Shown one piece after another: positions 60,715 to 64,000 of a stretch of DNA of 64,000 nt. Origin of the DNA: Paracoccus methylovorus (GTDB taxonomy: Bacteria; Pseudomonadota; Alphaproteobacteria; Rhodobacterales; Rhodobacteraceae); assembly GCF_016919705.1 (NCBI RefSeq), contig NZ_CP070372.1, positions 180,196 through 244,195 of the forward strand, given 5' to 3'. The first letter of the stretch is position 1. The number at the start of each line of letters is the position of its first letter. The notes under the pieces were generated by a model. That model ran no database searches. It worked only from the letters and a program-made list of their open reading frames with translations, and was not told where the DNA came from. Made by a program: the position numbers and the translations under genes.

Positions 60715-61471
60715 GGTCAACTCTCCTCCTCGTTGCCACTTTTGCGTGTCCGGTATGCGTCACCGCATCGTTCTCGGACGACGGACTATAGTGTTGCGAT
60801 CAAAATTAGGTAACTCAACATCAACTTTCGCCAGATCACTGATGCAGTTTTTTCCACAATCGAGCAGGCCAGAGAACTTAAAAGAAAATTTTCTTCATTA
60901 ACTTTTACTTATGACGCGTAAAGGGCAGGGTTGCTGTCCGGTTTCCTCGGCACGCCTCAAGCGCCCCGATCATCACAATATGCTTATCTGTCACCCGTCC
61001 AGACCTTGCCAAGCTCGTCCAGCGTTGGTTTCGGAGGTGAAAACCCAGTTGGTGTTGGGGATTCGACCTGTATGCAGCAGCCGGATTGCCGAAAAGGTGC
61101 CCGCTGTGAGGTGCGTTGTTCAATGTGTAAATCTGACCTTCAGATGGCGACATGAGCTTCCGTAGATGGGAGCGCAGATGATTTCCGCTTTGCGTAGTTT
61201 AATCTGAATTTCAGAATAATTATCACAACTGATATGACCACTTTGCTTTCGAAATGCTTACTATTGCTGATAATGTTTGGTTGGGAGGATGGAGAGATCT
61301 ACCTCTCGTTTTGTATGGTCAGGACCATGCACCAAACGTGGCAAGTTTGTATGCCGCGTGAATGAAGGCGGGATGTCCGCCAAGATCCAGAGCGATAACT
61401 GCCGTCAGTATCTGCGACGCATGCCTGCAGTGGGATCTGCGCGTGCAATCGCGACTGGAATCTATCCAATC
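60715..61471. promoter_or_regulatory. Divergent control region between the importer and the CocE/NonD hydrolase
   Basis: About 750 bases. Around 60780-60910 and 61195-61275 the sequence is AT-rich and likely promoter-bearing. TCTGAATTTCAGA at 61203-61215 is a 13-base palindrome and could be an operator. The final ~100-190 bases may instead code the hydrolase N-terminus if an earlier ATG (61373 or 61277) is used. No other gene is apparent. Confidence 0.45.
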
Positions 61472-63247
61472 ATGAACCAGGAGATCAGCGAATTGACGAA
61501 TAAAGAGCTGTCGCAGCCGCAGTATTCTATGAAAATCGGCGGGATTGACGTGATGGTCCCGATGCGAGACGGCACCCGTTTGGCCATCGACATCTACCGC
61601 CCTGATGCAGAAGGAAAGTTTCCTGCCCTATTGAGTTTGGGCACCCATAACAAGGTGATGCAGAGCCCCACCATCTGGGAGGCCTGCCGCAACCAGCCAG
61701 GCGATTCCGCCATTGCCCCGCCCGGTGCGCGCGCGGGGGATTCCAAATTCTGGGCGACGCGTGGCTATGTGCATGTGATCGCCAATATCCGGGGTGTCGG
61801 CAATTCGGATGATGGCGACCCGGGGAAGGACGGAAAGTTCGATGCCTATGACCTGATCGAATGGATGGCGGCACAACCGTGGTGTGACGGCAATGTCGGT
61901 ATGACCGGCATGTCCTCCTACGGACGCCAGCAGATGCTGGCAGCCAGGAACCCGTCGCCGCATCTGAAGGCGATCTTCCCCTACAGCCCCGGCCACATGC
62001 TGAAGAACCAGGTTTATCCGGGCGGCGTGCTGCATTGCGAACATTACCAGTCGATCTGCTCGCATGTGACAGGTAAGGCCTACAAGGATGTCGAGCTGAC
62101 GCCGGAAGAGGAACAGCTCTGGGAAGAGGCGTTGGCCAATCCGGATTTTCGGATGTACGCCCATATCTACAACATTGTCGAGCGCAAGGGGCAGCACAAC
62201 AAGCGTTTCTATAACGCGATGACCAACCCCTACGAGAGCGAGGATTACGGCAGTCGGCTGGATGATCTGAAGGACATCAAGGTGCCGATGTACACCGGCA
62301 CAGGGTGGTATGGCTATACCTACAAGACCCACCTGCAGGGGATGTTCAACTACTGGCGCTACATCACCGACAATCCGAATATGAAAATGGTGATGACACC
62401 GCTGGCGCGCGACAGACGGCCTTGGATCGGCATGAATGACGAGTTGCTGCGGTGGTTCGACTACTGGCTCAAAGGGGTCGATACCGGCATTATGGACGAG
62501 CCGCCGATCAAGCTGTTCGTTAACGGTGCCAACAAGTATCGCTATACTGACCAGTGGCCCCTCAAGGAAACGCAGTGGACCAAGTTGTATCTGGATAGCT
62601 GGGAAAAGCTGCGCTGGAACGAGTTTGTGCCCGGCAGCAATGACGGGATCGAGCAGCCCGACGCCTTCCTGCAGATGCCGCTGAACCTGACGAGTAAGGT
62701 GCAGAAGCTGCGTTATGTCACTGATCCGCTGCCGGATGATCTGGAGATCACCGGACCGATCTCTTTCCATTTCTGGGCCGAGATCGACCAGGACGATACG
62801 AACTGGATCATCACGATCAAGGATCTCGGCCCGGATGTGGCGGTGGAGCGCACCAAGAAAACGCAGCCCGGCTGGCCCGACCTGTTCGAGCAGGAAATCA
62901 CCCGCGGCTGGCTGAAGGCTTCGCATCGCTATGTGGATGAGGAACGCTCGCGTACCGGGCAGCCCTTCCATCCGTTGACCCGCTCCAAGCAGGAGAAAGT
63001 CGCACCGGGCGAAGTTGTGAAATACGATGTCGAGATCATGCCGACCTCGACCGTGTTCAAGCAGAACCACCGCATCGTGGTGGAAATCTCGGCTATGGAC
63101 GTGCCTTCGGGGGGCAATGGCATCAGCGCGAACCAAAGTCAGCCCTACCATGTTTGCTCCAGCAAGACGACCGTGCACAAGGTTTATCGCGGGCAGCAAT
63201 ATCCGTCGCACCTGCTGTTGCCGGTGATCCCCGACCCGATCAAGTGA
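61472..63247 (+). CDS. CocE/NonD-family alpha/beta hydrolase (X-Pro dipeptidyl-peptidase/cocaine-esterase-like)
   Basis: 591 residues from ATG 61472; in-frame ATGs at 61373 and 61277 would add up to 65 residues that look less family-like. Core: VMVPMRDGTRLAIDIYRPDA, HVIANIRGVGNSDDGDPGKD, WCDGNVGMTGMSSYGRQQML (nucleophile Ser), then the helical cap and a C-terminal jelly roll (LEITGPISFHFWAEIDQDDT, VVEISAMDVPSGGNG). There is no signal peptide, so it is cytosolic. The family cleaves esters, amides and N-acylated compounds. It is divergent from an importer that has its own hydrolase and is followed by another binding protein. Confidence 0.87.
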   Translation: MNQEISELTNKELSQPQYSMKIGGIDVMVPMRDGTRLAIDIYRPDAEGKFPALLSLGTHNKVMQSPTIWEACRNQPGDSAIAPPGARAGDSKFWATRGYVHVIANIRGVGNSDDGDPGKDGKFDAYDLIEWMAAQPWCDGNVGMTGMSSYGRQQMLAARNPSPHLKAIFPYSPGHMLKNQVYPGGVLHCEHYQSICSHVTGKAYKDVELTPEEEQLWEEALANPDFRMYAHIYNIVERKGQHNKRFYNAMTNPYESEDYGSRLDDLKDIKVPMYTGTGWYGYTYKTHLQGMFNYWRYITDNPNMKMVMTPLARDRRPWIGMNDELLRWFDYWLKGVDTGIMDEPPIKLFVNGANKYRYTDQWPLKETQWTKLYLDSWEKLRWNEFVPGSNDGIEQPDAFLQMPLNLTSKVQKLRYVTDPLPDDLEITGPISFHFWAEIDQDDTNWIITIKDLGPDVAVERTKKTQPGWPDLFEQEITRGWLKASHRYVDEERSRTGQPFHPLTRSKQEKVAPGEVVKYDVEIMPTSTVFKQNHRIVVEISAMDVPSGGNGISANQSQPYHVCSSKTTVHKVYRGQQYPSHLLLPVIPDPIK

Positions 63248-63280
63248 TCGGCCGAACCTGACTGAAAGTCTGGCGTCGGC

Positions 63281-63302
63281 GGCACGGGGGTAACCTCGTG
63301 CC
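63281..63302 (+). terminator. Small stem-loop between the hydrolase and the second binding-protein gene
   Basis: GGCACG (63281-63286) pairs with CGTGCC (63297-63302) over a ten-base loop, 34 bases after the hydrolase stop. No T-run follows, so it may trim or attenuate rather than terminate. Confidence 0.35.
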
Positions 63303-63384
63303 TGCCCGCCCAATACCAAGTCACCCCCGGGCCGAAAGCTGCAGGGCGGTCGTCCCGATGTGCAATTCTGGGAGGAGTAAGCGC

Positions 63385-64000
63385 ATGAAATTGGTTGAAG
63401 GCTCGAAGGCAATACCAAAGACTAACCTGCATCGCAGGAGGTTTCTGAACCTGTCCGCGGCCGGGCTTGGTGCACTGGCACTGTCCGGGCTGGACGGGTT
63501 TTCTTCGGCCCTGTCGGCGCAGGCAAACGAAGAAGAGCTTGTGATTGCGATGCGGCGTCTGGGTTTCCTGGTGCCCAATCCGCTTCGTGAAAGCGGTGGC
63601 TGCATGGAATATCTGCCACTGCTTTATGACCGGCTGGTGGCGCCCAATCCGGATGGCACCCTGTCGACAGAACGCGGTGTGGCAGAGAGTTGGGATATGT
63701 CCGAGGACGGCAAGATCTGGACCTTTCGGATCCGTAAGGGCGTGACCTTCCATGATGGCGTCGAACTAACCGCTGAGGATGTCAAATTCAGCATGGAAGC
63801 CGCTATTGGCCCCAGTTCGAGATCGTCCCGCGCGGCCGAGATGCAGGAAACGCTTGATACCATTGAGGTGCCCGATCCGAACACCCTGATCGTGCGCTGC
63901 ACCCGGCCTTTTCTCGATCTTGTCTCGTTCTACTCCAACCGTTCGGGTGTCATCATGCCCAAGCAATACTACGAGAAGGTCGGCGATGATGCCTTTACCG
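63385..64000 (+). CDS. Second peptide-type ABC substrate-binding protein (Tat-exported), runs off the window
   Basis: 205 residues visible; the frame is open to the right edge. GGGAGGAGTAA precedes ATG 63385. A twin-arginine signal, LHRRRFLNLSAAGLGALALS, ends near SAQANEE (residue ~50). The mature part reads LVIAMRRLGFLVPNPLRESG, YLPLLYDRLVAPNPDGTLST, AESWDMSEDGKIWTFRIRKG and VTFHDGVELTAEDVKFSMEA, the SBP_bac_5 signature. It may head a second importer downstream, or widen the ligand range of the first. Tat use differs from the Sec signal of the other binding protein. Confidence 0.88.
   Translation, partial: MKLVEGSKAIPKTNLHRRRFLNLSAAGLGALALSGLDGFSSALSAQANEEELVIAMRRLGFLVPNPLRESGGCMEYLPLLYDRLVAPNPDGTLSTERGVAESWDMSEDGKIWTFRIRKGVTFHDGVELTAEDVKFSMEAAIGPSSRSSRAAEMQETLDTIEVPDPNTLIVRCTRPFLDLVSFYSNRSGVIMPKQYYEKVGDDAFT

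Noticed and set aside
61628..63418. 596-residue minus-strand frame over the CocE/NonD gene
   Set aside because: Antisense to a gene with a clear nucleophile motif and C-terminal domain; codon composition is that of a shadow.

Overview
The window looks like part of a large replicon of a methylotrophic, GC-rich alphaproteobacterium of the Rhodobacterales. Paracoccus is the best guess: a complete calcium-type methanol dehydrogenase operon (mxaFJGIRSACKLD) lies head-to-head with mxaZYX regulators, an arrangement I know from Paracoccus denitrificans. A Rep_3/RepB-type initiator, iterons, ParA/ParB and parS-like palindromes show that a plasmid or chromid backbone is present. No rRNA, tRNA or CRISPR array was seen.

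Layout: (1) 1-10,900 is a scarred accessory region. It holds a dehydrogenase 3' end, an MFS gene and chrA that were both cut and joined, a frameshifted MFS fragment, a cspA/DUF6481 stress cluster, an ArsR-like regulator beside half an MFS gene, an intact OpgG/OpgD glucan gene, a graveyard of IS110, IS3 and GHKL-ATPase remnants, and an intact SLC13/TrkA-C permease followed by an IS6-like remnant. (2) 10,899-15,994 is a malonate module: GntR regulator, MatC carrier, malonyl-CoA decarboxylase and malonyl-CoA synthetase, with an inverted repeat between regulator and carrier. A recent-looking 849-bp IS5-family element with a CTAG duplication sits just downstream. (3) 17,156-29,493 is the methanol oxidation locus; the last seven genes overlap by 4 bp each. 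(4) 29,511-32,672 holds a secreted hydrolase, a small secreted protein of unknown function, an IS256 remnant, a flavin-binding stress protein and a truncated ferredoxin reductase. (5) 32,804-37,640 is the replication/partition module followed by a decayed vapBC pair. (6) 37,976-64,000 is a catabolic island.

The catabolic island has three parts. A LysR gene is divergent from an eleven-gene run: two alpha/beta hydrolases, an LLM flavin monooxygenase with a flavin reductase, a TPP enzyme, an SDR, an Asp/Glu-racemase-like protein, an aldehyde dehydrogenase, a small coupled ORF, a LigJ-like hydratase and an HpcH-like aldolase. Next, an unusual M24 protein is divergent from two dihydroxyphthalate-decarboxylase-like genes that flank an amidohydrolase. 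Last is a peptide/opine-type ABC importer with an embedded hydrolase, divergent from a CocE/NonD hydrolase and a second, Tat-type binding protein that runs off the window. The likely logic is import of an amide- or ester-linked organic acid, hydrolysis, flavin-dependent oxygenation, and aldol cleavage to central metabolites. The substrate cannot be named from sequence alone. This island is the best candidate here for an undescribed system.
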